A stretch of DNA of 64,000 nucleotides from Pseudo-nitzschia pungens (taxonomy: Eukaryota; Bacillariophyta; Bacillariophyceae; Bacillariales; Bacillariaceae). Below the pieces are notes generated by a model. The model made no database searches, had not been told where the DNA came from, and saw only the letters and a program-made list of their open reading frames with translations. Shown one piece after another: positions 1 to 10,492 of this stretch. The translations under genes were made by a program, and so were the position numbers. The first letter of the stretch is position 1; each line of letters opens with the position of its first letter. The stretch lies in contig CM074763.1 in the NCBI GenBank assembly GCA_037355855.1, forward strand, positions 1 through 64,000, read 5' to 3'.

Positions 1-655
1 CCCAACAACACCCAACCCCAACAACCCCAACCCCAACAACAACAACCCCAACAACCCCAACCCCAACAACCCCAACCCCAACAACCCCAACCCCAACAAC
101 CCCAACCCCAACAACCCCAACCCCAACAACCCCAACCCCAACAACCCCAACAACAACCCAACCCCAACCCAACAACCCCAACCCCAACAACAACAACCCC
201 AACCCCAACAACAACCCCAACCCCAACAACCCCAACCCCAACAACCCCAACCCCAACAACCCCAACAACCCCAACAACCCCAACCCCAACAACAACCCCA
301 ACAACCCCAACCCCAACAACAACCCCAACCCCAAACAAACAAACCCCAACCCCAACAACAACAACCCCAACCCCAACAACCCCAACCCCAACAACAACCC
401 CAACAAACCCCAACAACAACAACCCCAACCCCAACAAACCCCCCAACAACCCCAACCCCAACAACCCCAACCCCAACAAAAAAAACCAACAACCCCAACC
501 CCAACAACCCCAACCCCAACAACCCCAACCCCAACAACCAACAACCCCAACCCAACAAACCCCAACCCAACAACCCCAACCCCAACAACCCCAACCCCAA
601 CAAACCCCAACCCCAACAAACCCCAACCCCAACAACCCCAACCCCAACCCCAACA
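1..655. repeat. CCCCAACAA tandem array, copy 1
   Basis: The stretch is built almost wholly from CCCCAA, CCCAA and CAA words on the plus strand, so the minus strand is a G-rich array of TTGGGG and TTG words. Units are irregular mixtures rather than one fixed period. The array runs off the left edge of the window, so its true length is unknown. An array of the same composition and orientation lies at 8315-8862. Long open frames across it are a by-product of the missing stop codons and are not genes. Confidence 0.93.
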
Positions 656-659
656 ACCC

Positions 660-2853
660 GAGGACACAAATCCAATCTCAAAACCAAACTTTTGGGTTAT
701 TTCAGAGCTTTTCAGCAGACACTTGACCCATCCAAGGCTCCTTGACAGACTCAACACCTAAAAATGTGTTCAAACAATGAGTTAGAAAAAGTCACACAAC
801 CCGCCAAAATCACTTAAAATGACACCATTTGTGAGCCCTGTGAGGCCACAAATCCAGTCTCAAAACCAAACTTTTGGGTTATTTCAGAGCTTTTCAGCAG
901 ACACTTGACCCATCCAAGGCTCCTTGACAGACTCAACACCTAAAAATGTGTTCAAACAATGAGTTAGAAAAAGCCACACAACCCGCCAGAATCAGAGAAA
1001 ATGACACCATTTGTGATCCCTGTGAGGCCACAAATCCAGTCTCAAAACCAAACTTTTGGGTTATTTCAGAGCTTTTCAGCAGACACTTGACCCATCCAAG
1101 GCTCCTTGACAGACTCAACACCTAAAAATGTGTTCAAACAATGAGTTAGAAAAAGTCACACAACCCGCCAGAATCAGAGAAAATGACACCATTTGTGAGC
1201 CCTGTGAGGACACAAATCCAGTCTCAAAACCAAACTTTTGGGTTATTTCAGAGCTTTTCAGCAGACACTTGACCCATCCAAGGCTCCTTGACAGACTCAA
1301 CACCTAAAAATGTGTTCAAACAATGAGTTAGAAAAAGCCACACAACCCGCCAAAATCACTTAAAATGACACCATTTGTGAGCCCTGTGAGGCCACAAATC
1401 CAGTCTCAAAACCAAACTTTTGGGTTATTTCAGAGCTTTTCAGCAGACACTTGACCCATCCAAGGCTCCTTGACAGACTCAACACCTAAAAATGTGTTCA
1501 AACAATGAGTTAGAAAAAGCCACACAACCCGCCAAAATCACTTAAAATGACACCATTTGTGAGCCCTGTGAGGACACAAATCCAATCTCAAAACCAAACT
1601 TTTGGGTTATTTCAGAGCTTTTCAGCAGACACTTGACCCATCCAAGGCTCCTTGACAGACTCAACACCTAAAAATGTGTTCAAACAATGAGTTAGAAAAA
1701 GTCACACAACCCGCCAGAATCAGAGAAAATGACACCATTTGTGAGCCCTGTGAGGCCACAAATCCAGTCTCAAAACCAAACTTTTGGGTTATTTCAGAGC
1801 TTTTCAGCAGACACTTGACCCATCCAAGGCTCCTTGACAGACTCAACACCTAAAAATGTGTTCAAACAATGAGTTAGAAAAAGCCACACAACCCGCCAGA
1901 ATCACTTAAAATGACACCATTTGTGAGCCCTGTGAGGCCACAAATCCAGTCTCAAAACCAAACTTTTGGGTTATTTCAGAGCTTTTCAGCAGACACTTGA
2001 CCCATCCAAGGCTCCTTGACAGACTCAACACCTAAAAATGTGTTCAAACAATGAGTTAGAAAAAGTCACACAACCCGCCAAAATACTTAAAATGACACCA
2101 TTTGTGAGCCCTGTGAGGCCACAAATCCAATCTCAAAACCAAACTTTTGGGTTATTTCAGAGCTTTTCAGCAGACACTTGACCCATCCAAGGCTCCTTGA
2201 CAGACTCAACACCTAAAAATGTGTTCAAACAATGAGTTAGAAAAAGTCACACAACCCGCCAAAATCACTTAAAATGACACCATTTGTAAGTCCTGTGAGG
2301 CCACAAATCCAATCTCAAAACCAAACTTTTGGGTTATTTCAGAGCTTTTCAGCAGACACTTGACCCATCCAAGGCTCCTTGACAGACTCAACACCTAAAA
2401 ATGTGTTCAAACAATGAGTTAGAAAAAGCCACACAACCCGCCAGAATCACTTAAAATGACACCATTTGTGAGCCCTGTGAGGCCACAAATCCAATCTCAA
2501 AACCAAACTTTTGGGTTATTTCAGAGCTTTTCAGCAGACACTTGACCCATCCAAGGCTCCTTGACAGACTCAACACCTAAAAATGTGTTCAAACAATGAG
2601 TTAGAAAAAGTCACACAACCCGCCAAAATCACTTAAAATGACACCATTTGTGAGCCGTGTGAGGCCACAAATCCAATCTCAAAACCAAACTTTTGGGTTA
2701 TTTCAGAGCTTTTCAGCAGACACTTGACCCATCCAAGGCTCCTTGACAGACTCAACACCTAAAAATGTGTTCAAACAATGAGTTAGAAAAAGCCACACAA
2801 CCCGCCAGAATCACTTAAAATGACACCATTTGTGAGCCGTGTGAGGCCACAAA
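660..2853. repeat. 182-bp satellite, 12 tandem copies
   Basis: Twelve head-to-tail copies start near 665, 847, 1028, 1211, 1393, 1574, 1756, 1938, 2119, 2301, 2483 and 2667, giving a period of 182 bp. One copy (near 2081) has lost a base. Copies differ at a few diagnostic sites, for example CAGAATCAGAG versus CAAAATCACTT, and GTCACACAAC versus GCCACACAAC, in a mosaic order. The unit contains no plausible gene; the repeated 62-residue minus-strand frame simply mirrors the period. The array ends abruptly at GCCACAAA, where the next array begins. Confidence 0.96.
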
Positions 2854-3205
2854 GCTTAGCATTTCAGCAATAAACCTATCATTTTGCAAAATCACCAAAG
2901 CTTAGCATTTGGTTGAGCAATAAGGCAAGCATTTAGCTCAGTAACAAACCAAGCTTTGCATGAAGCCCATATTTTGGCTAAGCAACAAAACTGGGGATTG
3001 GGTTCAGCAACAAGCCTAGCATTTTTGCTGAGCAACAAGCCTAGCATTCTGCTGAGCAACAGGCCTAGGATTTTGGTCAGCAACAAGCCTAGCATTTTTG
3101 CTTAGCAACAAGCCTAGCATTTTACACATCAGCAAAAGCCTAGCATTTTTGCTAAGCAACAAGGCTAGCATTTTGCTGGGCAACAAGCACAGAATCTTTG
3201 GTGAT
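2854..3205. repeat. Degenerate ~26-bp array (AGCAACAAGCCTAGCATTTT)
   Basis: About a dozen diverged units carry the core AGCAACAAGCCTAGCATTTT. Unit length drifts between roughly 24 and 30 bp. The AGCAACARGCYTAGC core also resembles the short GGCTTAGCAACA tandem repeat inside the copia LTR at 18150-18192. The array directly joins the 182-bp satellite on its left and approaches the 3' end of the orphan gene on its right. Confidence 0.8.
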
Positions 3206-3289
3206 CAACCAGCTGAAGCATCTTGCGTAACACTTTGATAATTGCTTACAAACACAGTTTAACATCTATTCAAAATAAAAAGATAAGAT

Positions 3290-5335
3290 TCACTCGCCAT
3301 CGCTGCTGTTTTCTGACTCATGAGCATCGTACTGTCTCAACTGATCAGGAGTCTTCAACATCACAGCTTGCTCCCAATCGTCGCCTTCAGCATACAAGAG
3401 GTAAATTGCGAGGTCCCGTTCCGTGGTGCCAGTCTTAAATGTGCCTCCACTTTTGGTGCAAAGGCGGAGCTTTCCACGGTAGTTGTAGAATCTGACGCGT
3501 CTCAAGATATCAAGAAGGGTTTGTTCTCTGACGTCCTCCTCATTTTCCAGCTGTTCGTCATCGACCTGTTCCTCTTCAACACTACCAAGCTCGGTGTGGC
3601 CTTGTGCTGCTTCTTCTAAATTTGTCATGAAGTCTCCAACCTGTTCGTAGTCTGCGAGAAACTGTCGACGACTTTCCCTTGCCGCATCAGCAGCCTCTCT
3701 GATTTCTTGCTCCTGTGCTTCGTTGAGTCCACGCTCAATGGCCAGACGCAGTGCCATGTGGTGAGCCGTTTCGAAAACACGGGCTCCGAGTGTTGGGTGG
3801 TTAGTGAGGCGGATTGTTTCGTAATTCCCATTGGGATCCAGTCGAGTGGTACGATACTTGAAGTTAACAGCAGAAAAAACATGAATGTCGATCACAAACG
3901 GACTGTACCGGTAATTTGCATTGTGAAATTTTCTGTTTGCAAAAAACTTGCTCCACTTTTTAGTTGAAGGAATGGAGATATCGTCATCTCGCTGACGACG
4001 AGTTGAATGATGCAAACCACCAATCTTGAGATTGAAAACCTTGAACCGATTGACCTCATCCTTATGATTCTTGATCAAAAGGGGGGTATCGGTAATGTAA
4101 ATGCCAAGAGAATTCATCAACTCCATGTAGGCAACTCGCTTTAACGGAGTTAGCTTGTTTGATGCTCTTTCACCTTTGAAAAACGGTAGACACTGAGCAA
4201 AAAGGGCTTCGTGCATTGCAAACATAACAGATTGCGGCACTTCCATCACAATAGTGGAAGCCTTGACTCGTTTGTGGATAAGAAATGCTTGGCGGACGGC
4301 ATCGTACAATCCTGCTTCTCGACTGGATTCCTCAACTTTAATTCTGTATTCGTAGCGGAGCATTCCACATGTACATGGATTTTCCTTGTAAGCTTGGAGA
4401 ATATTCCCCATGTAGTGACGTGAATTCTTGAACGAGGCAAAGTTCTTGGGAATCCAAACAGATGTGGATCTCTGAATTCCTTTCCAGATGTGAGCACTCT
4501 TGTTGTAAATACGAATAAGCTCGCACCTGTGTGATTCATGGTGGGATGTTAAAGTAGCCTTGATGCCACCAAATTGGTTGACAGGAATGTCAGCTTGGTA
4601 GTTTCTAAACAATGGATAAACGTAATCATGAAAACGAGGAAAATTCTTTTTCCAGTGCACCAGCAATGGTGAAACAATGGGAAAGCAAGGCTCAACAGGC
4701 TTTGTGGGAGTTTCTTCAATTCCGACATCAATCTTCACCGTAATGTCATCACCAAACCGGTCTTTGATTGACATCAACGATTCAAAGCCATAAACAGTGG
4801 CTTTCATCCCATACTGTTCGACAATAATCTCGTCCACCTCAGCATGAGTAAGTACGGACATTAGATCATACGATGAGAGACGTTTTGGGGGAGTATCGAA
4901 CAGAAATTTTGGAGATCGTGCATGCTTCATTGGATGACCATAGTGGTTGCGAATGGCTTGACAGATATCGCTCTTGTATCGGCGCTTGACAGAAACATAA
5001 TAGGGTCCATGTGCAACCAAACACCAAAAAGATCGGGGCTTGTATGACGGAACAGTCTTCCCAATGTCCCAGTGAGACTTTGTGATGAGTTGGAGTACGG
5101 AGAATCGTTGAGTCTGAAAGAAAACATAGTCAATGTCAATGTAATCATTGCAGAACTCATACCAGTCATCATCATCCGAGTTGTGGTGAGGAGGGTTTAT
5201 CTTGGGTACCTTTTCCTGAACATTGGTTGGGTTGATTGGCATGATTGGTGTTGGTGGTAAAAATTCTGGTGTTTTTTTGCTGGGTTTTGGTTTTCCAGAT
5301 TTTGAAAATTGTGAGAAGAAAAAAGTGTGAGACAA
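3290..5335 (-). CDS. Orphan 681-aa protein embedded in satellite DNA
   Basis: This is one uninterrupted frame of 681 codons, far longer than chance allows. Its amino-acid mix is ordinary, unlike the surrounding repeat frames. I do not recognise a family. The N-terminus is basic and proline-rich (first ~50 residues), followed by an acidic HNSDDDDWYEF stretch. The middle is rich in aromatic and basic residues, with a CTCG cysteine pair near residue 335. The last ~140 residues are strongly acidic with a long Glu/Ala helix-like segment. No signal peptide, membrane span or clear catalytic motif is visible. It is the only gene-like sequence in about 10 kb of tandem repeats, so it could be a mobile-element or multicopy repeat-associated protein; that is inference only. 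Introns upstream of the chosen ATG cannot be excluded. Confidence 0.72.
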   Translation of the reverse strand: MSHTFFFSQFSKSGKPKPSKKTPEFLPPTPIMPINPTNVQEKVPKINPPHHNSDDDDWYEFCNDYIDIDYVFFQTQRFSVLQLITKSHWDIGKTVPSYKPRSFWCLVAHGPYYVSVKRRYKSDICQAIRNHYGHPMKHARSPKFLFDTPPKRLSSYDLMSVLTHAEVDEIIVEQYGMKATVYGFESLMSIKDRFGDDITVKIDVGIEETPTKPVEPCFPIVSPLLVHWKKNFPRFHDYVYPLFRNYQADIPVNQFGGIKATLTSHHESHRCELIRIYNKSAHIWKGIQRSTSVWIPKNFASFKNSRHYMGNILQAYKENPCTCGMLRYEYRIKVEESSREAGLYDAVRQAFLIHKRVKASTIVMEVPQSVMFAMHEALFAQCLPFFKGERASNKLTPLKRVAYMELMNSLGIYITDTPLLIKNHKDEVNRFKVFNLKIGGLHHSTRRQRDDDISIPSTKKWSKFFANRKFHNANYRYSPFVIDIHVFSAVNFKYRTTRLDPNGNYETIRLTNHPTLGARVFETAHHMALRLAIERGLNEAQEQEIREAADAARESRRQFLADYEQVGDFMTNLEEAAQGHTELGSVEEEQVDDEQLENEEDVREQTLLDILRRVRFYNYRGKLRLCTKSGGTFKTGTTERDLAIYLLYAEGDDWEQAVMLKTPDQLRQYDAHESENSSDGE

Positions 5336-5440
5336 AAACCATTTTTTTTTTCATTTCGTGCGTGAGGACCTTTGTACAAGGGTTCACAAAAAAAAAGATT
5401 TTATTCAACCGCGAACTGAAAGATTTCGTTCGAACGAAAA

Positions 5441-5586
5441 TTCGAAAATCCGGGTTCCTATTGCTGCTTCTTACGTACGTACTATTTGTAATTTCGAAAA
5501 TCCGGGTTCCTATTGCTGCTTCGTACGTACGTACTATTTGTAATTTCGAAAATCCGGGTTCCTATTGCTGCTTCGTACGTACACCG
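5441..5586. repeat. 52-bp tandem triplication
   Basis: Three near-identical copies begin at TTCGAAAATCCGGGTTCC (5441, 5493 and 5545), with a 52-bp period. The copies also carry the CGTACGTACGTACT run. They lie just upstream of the orphan gene's start codon and just before the 38-bp minisatellite. The AT-rich stretch 5336-5440 shows nothing else. Confidence 0.9.
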
Positions 5587-5595
5587 AGGCAATTT

Positions 5596-7860
5596 TGAGA
5601 CATGTGTGGTGTGGGACTAAAACCCTGTAGTTTTGAGACATGTGTGGTATGTGACCCGAACCCTGTAAATTTGAAACATGTGTGGTATGGGACTCGAACC
5701 CGATAATTTTTAGACCTGTGTGGCATGTGACTCGAACCCTGTAATTTTGAGACATGTGTGGTGTGTGACCCGAACCCTGTAATTTTGAGACATGTGTGGT
5801 GTGGGACCGAAACCCGATAATTTTGAGACATGTGTGCTGTGGGACCGAAACCCGATAATTTTGAGACCTGTGTGGTATGGGACTCCAACCCTGTAATTTT
5901 GAGACCTGTGTGGTGTGGGACCGAAACCCGATAATTTTGAGACATGTGTGGTATGGGACTCGAACCATGTAATTTTGAGACCTGTGTGGTGTGTGACCCG
6001 AACCCGATAATTTTGAGAACTGTGTGGTGTGTGACCCGAACCCTGTAATTTTGAGACCTGTGTGGTGTGTGACCCGAACCCTGTAATTTTGAGACCTGTG
6101 TGGCGTGGGACCGAAACCCGATAATTTTGAGACATGTGTGGTATGGGACTCGAACCCTGTAATTTTGAGACCGGCGTGGTGTGTGACCGAAACCGGATAA
6201 TTTTTGAGACCGGTATGGTGTGGGACCCGAACCTTATATTTTTGAGACCGGTGTGGTGTGGGACCGAAACCCGATAATTTTGACACATGTGTGGTATGGG
6301 ACCGAAACCCTACAGTTTTTGAGACCGGTATGGTGTGGAACCGAAACCCGTTATTTTTGAAGCCGGTATGGTGTGGGACCGAAACCGGATAAATTTGAGA
6401 CACATGTGGTATGGGACCGAAACCCGATAATTTTGACACATGTGTGGTATGGGACCGAAACCCTACAGTTTTTGAGACCGGTATGGTGTGGAACCAAAAC
6501 CCGATAATTTTGAGACACATGTGGTATGGGACCGAAACCCGATAATTTTGACACATGTGTGGTATGGGACCGAAACCCTACAGTTTTTGAGACCGGTATG
6601 GTGTGGAACCGAAACGCGATAATTTTGAGACACATGTGGTATGGGACCGAAACCCGATAATTTTGATACAGGTGTGGTATGGGACCGAAACCCTACAGTT
6701 TTGAGACCGGTATGGTGTGGGACCGAAACCCGATAATTTTGAGACCCATGTGGTATGGGACCGAAACCCGATAATTTTGACACATGTATGGTATGTGACC
6801 GAAACCCTAGAGTTTTGAGATCGGTACCGGTACGTATGGTGTGGAACCAAAACCCGATAATTTTGAGACGCATGTGGTATGGGACCGAAACCCGATAATT
6901 TTGAGACCGGTGTGGTATGTGACCCGAACCCTATAGTTTTGAGACCCATGTGGTGTGGGACCGAAACCCGATAATTTTGAGACATGTGTGGTATGTGACC
7001 CTAACCCTACAGTCTTGAGACCGGTGTGGTGTGGGACCGAAACCCGATAATTTTGAGACCGGTGTGGTGTGGGACCCTAACTCTATATTTTTGAGACCGG
7101 TGTGGTGTGGGACCGAAACCCGATAATTTTGAGACATGTGTGGTATGTGACCCTAACCCTACAGTCTTGAGACCGGTGTGGTGTGGGACCGAAACCCGAT
7201 AATTTTGAGACCGGTGTGGTGTGGGACCCTAACTCTATATTTTTGAGACCGGTGTGGTGTGGGACCGAAACCCGATAATTTTGAGACATGTGTGGTATGT
7301 GACCCTAACCCTACAGTTTTGAGACCGGTGTGGTGTGGGACCGAAACCCGATAATTTTGAGACATGTGTGGTGTGGGACCGAAACCCGATAATTTTGAGA
7401 CATGTGTGGTATGTGACCCTAACCCTACAGTTTTGAGACCGGTGTGGTGTGGGACCGAAACCCGATAATTTTGAGACATGTGTGGTGTGGGACCGAAACC
7501 CGATAATTTTGAGACATGTGTGGTGTGTGACCCTAACCCTACAGTTTTGAGACAGGTGTGGTGTGGGACCGAAACCCGATATTTTTGAGACCGGTGTGAT
7601 GTGGGACCGAAACCCGATAATTTTGAGACATGTGTGGTGTGTGACCCTAACCCTACAGTTTTGAGACAGGTGTGGTGTGGGACCGAAACCCGATATTTTT
7701 GAGACCGGTGTGATGTGGGACCGAAACCCGATAATTTTGAGACATGCATGGTGTGGGACTGAATAATTTTGAGACCTTTGTGGTGCGGGACTGAATAATT
7801 TTTCGATCGGTGTGGTGCGGGACTAAAAAATTTTTCGACTTAGTGTGGGGCCGAAAACCC
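5596..7860. repeat. 38-bp minisatellite, about 59 copies
   Basis: Units follow the pattern TTTTGAGACATGTGTGG, then TATGGGACCGAAACCC, then GATAA, with a 38-bp period over about 2.26 kb. Variants differ at ATGTGT/CCGGTG, GACCGAAACCC/GACTCGAACCC and GATAA/TGTAA, and a subset ends CCCTAACCCTACAG. Because 38 is not a multiple of three and the unit lacks stops on the minus strand, all three minus frames stay open for long stretches (up to 340 codons). I regard these frames as repeat artefacts. Copies become ragged near 7740-7860, and relics reappear at 8865-8935. Confidence 0.95.
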
Positions 7861-8314
7861 AAGGGATAAGGTTATTCCCCCCCCAGCAGCCTACTGCAAC
7901 CAACCCTACTTTTTTTTCACTAAGTCATTTTCAAAATTTTTTTTGACTCAAACTCAACACATTTGGGGTCTAGATGCCAAGTTTGCTGAAGATATGTAAA
8001 AAAAAAAAAAAAATTTTACCAAAAATTTTTAGGTCCAGCGGAGATATTTTCAAAAATATTTTTTGGTCAAACCCAGCATATTTGGGTTGTAGACGCCATG
8101 TTTGCTCAAGATATTTCAAAAAAAAAAATTTGAAAAAATTTCACCCGCTAGCATTTTATATGGGGACCAAAAAAATTTTCTCTAAGTTTTTGCTGTTTTT
8201 TTTGACCCATTTTTTTAAGTGTCCAAGGCTACTCCCGGGTCCAGGTGGGGCTAGAGAGTAGCAAAAAGGTCTGAACGGACCTAAAAGTCCATTTTAAACG
8301 CTAGGAAAAGACTA
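7861..8314. repeat. AT-rich spacer with two diverged ~125-bp repeats
   Basis: Two related blocks share a TTTCAAAAATATTTTTTGGTC-like start, then CATATTTGGGTT-like, GACGCCATGTTTGCT-like and GATAT-like words, around 7930-8010 and 8040-8130. Homopolymer A and T runs separate them. No coding signal was found. Confidence 0.6.
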
Positions 8315-8862
8315 CTAACCCCAACAACAACAACCCCAACAACCCCAACCCCAACAACCCCAACCCCAACAACCCCAACCCCAACAACCCCAACAACCCC
8401 AACCCCAACAACCCCAACAACCCCAACCCCAACAACCCCAACCCCAACAACCCCAACAACAACCAACAACCCCAACAACCCCAACCCCAACCCCAACAAC
8501 CCCAACCCCAACAACAACCCCAACAACCCCAACCCCAACAACCCCAACAACAACAACCCCAACCCCAACAAACCCCAACAACCCCAACAACCCCAACCCC
8601 AACAACAACAACCCCAACCCCAACAACCCCAACCCCAACAACCCCAACCCCCAACCCCAACCCCAACAACCCCAACCCCAACAACCCCAACCCCAACAAC
8701 CCCAACAACCCCAACAACCCCAACCCCAACCAACCCCAACCCCAACAACCCCAACCCCAACAACCCCAACAACCCCAACCCCAACAACCCCAACCCCAAC
8801 AACCCCAACCCCAACAACAACAACCCCAACAACAACAACCCCAACCCCAACAACCCCAACTT
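8315..8862. repeat. CCCCAACAA tandem array, copy 2
   Basis: This array has the same composition and orientation as the one at the window's left edge and is about 548 bp long. It is flanked on both sides by relics of the 38-bp minisatellite (7740-7860 and 8865-8935), so it appears to interrupt that family. The minus strand offers many GGGG runs. Confidence 0.93.
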
Positions 8863-9300
8863 CGTGACCCGTGTGGTTAGGGAGTCGAACACAACAATTT
8901 TGAGACCCGTGTGGTGAGTGACTGAATAATTCTGTTAAGTTTTGTCGTTGTACCGGTAAGGTTATTGTTGTGAAGTTGTTATTGTTCTTGCCGTAGTTGT
9001 TGTTCTTGTTGTCGTTCTTCGTTGTTTGTTTTTTGTTGTTGCTGCTCGTCGTCGTTGTCGTCATCATCGGCGTTGGGCGTTCTTGCGCCGTTGGGTTATT
9101 GCGTCGTTGCTTTGTTCCTGTTTCTTGGTGGTGTTTCTTGTTGTTGTTCGTTGTTGCTGTTTGTTGTTGGTCTGGTCGTCATCGTCGTCGTCGTCGTTAT
9201 TGTCGTCGTATTCGTGTGTCGTTGCGGCATTGCGGCGTTATTGTTCGTTGTTGCTGCTCGTTGTCGTTGTCGTTGTTGTCGTCGTTCCCCTACAAATAAA
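8863..9300. repeat. 38-bp relics followed by GTT/GTC trinucleotide-rich DNA
   Basis: The first ~75 bp contain two decayed 38-bp units (AATTTTGAGACCCGTGTGG). The rest is dominated by GTT, GTC and GCT triplets such as GTTGTTGTCGTCGTT. The Asn/Thr-rich or Val/Leu-rich frames here show repeat composition, not a gene. Confidence 0.75.
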
Positions 9301-10492
9301 CAAGAAAGAAACATTTGAACAGTAACTTTGTAACAGAGGTGTAGTTGTTGTTTTCGAATGACAGCAACAGCGTCGTTATGGCGTTGTTGTCGTCGTTTGC
9401 GATCGACGATCGTCCTGTTTTTTTGTTCCTCTCATGGTTTTTTTTTTTTCGGGTTTTCGTTGTTGCTCTCTCCGCGATGATGGGAATGTAAAAATTTAAA
9501 AAACATCTTATCCTTTTCGCTCTTTCCTTAAGTCTTGTTGAAAAAACCTTACAGTACAAAGTAAACCTTACTACGTAAGATTTAGGATAGAAATGAACCA
9601 TCGCATCGATTGGGTAATTAAGGTTAAGGGTTTGTACCGTACAAGTAAACCTTACCATCGCCCACAAAGCCGGCAGAGCAATACTGTACGTATAATACAG
9701 CTCATACCTTCCGTATGTACTACGGGGATCTCTAGTACTAACATTCGCAGATACTGTTTCTACTAGTACTACTACTGCTAGTAGTAGTACTACTTACTAA
9801 GTAGTACTACTACTACTGGCAACAGCAGTACTAGTACTACCTGTACCACCACCACCCCCACCACCATCCTCGTTCAGGCATGCTCCACGGCATGCTCCAT
9901 CACCTGTCTGAGTCGGAGTGTAGTCTTACAACATCATGCCTACTACTAGTAGCAGTATAAACATCGTTTCGTCTCGTTTTATTTTCCTAGTAAAGAGAGT
10001 GACGAAGAAGGAAGAATGGAATAAATGGTGGGGGTGCTCTATTGTTGCTGTTACAATTATTCCTCCTTTTTCTGACTGACACATTGGTCGTGTCTACTAG
10101 TAGTACTTGTAGTACTAGTACTACAATTGTTGCTGTCCCCAAGTTGCTGTCCGCTGTACAATCCGACCGAATTCACTGGTGGCTTGTCTTTCATCGCTCG
10201 GGTGAATCCAATTGAAGTGCTGGTGGTGAACGGAGACAAATCACAAACGCACAGAGACACAAACCGACATGGACAACCACAATTGGTTTTATCATTAACT
10301 ATCACAATCACACATACATACTGAAGTACGCACACGCATGCGTACTGAACGATCGGTTCCTTTCGTTTTTTTTTTTTATTCCGTCTCTGCTGGAGGGTGT
10401 TTTATAGAGACCGTTTCGATCGGTTTGAACCATTCGAATCTTGCCGATTCGATCCCAATCGTTATCCGCGTTGTAGTACCGCTATTGTTGTA
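9301..10492. other. Spacer with TAGTA/CTAGTA runs, no gene seen
   Basis: No credible coding frame was found. Bases 9740-9860 and 10095-10125 carry runs of TAGTA, CTAGTA and ACTACT. Bases 9540-9660 carry AAACCTTAC and GGTTAAGG words of the type scattered through other spacers. The right-hand part leads into the 3' end of the Lys-rich secreted-protein gene. Confidence 0.6.

Noticed and set aside
5534..6556. Minus-strand frame of 340 codons and related long frames up to 7862
   Set aside because: They track the 38-bp minisatellite, occur in all three minus frames and have no independent protein signature.
6990..7660. CCCTAACCCTA words considered as telomere repeats
   Set aside because: They occur once per 38-bp unit within variant copies, not as a head-to-tail telomere array.
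5596..7860. Regularly repeated units considered as a CRISPR array
   Set aside because: Units abut with no unique spacers, and the genome is eukaryotic.
8281..9067. Gly/Val/Leu-rich minus-strand frames of 142-250 codons
   Set aside because: They are direct translations of the CCCCAACAA array and GTT/GTC-rich DNA.
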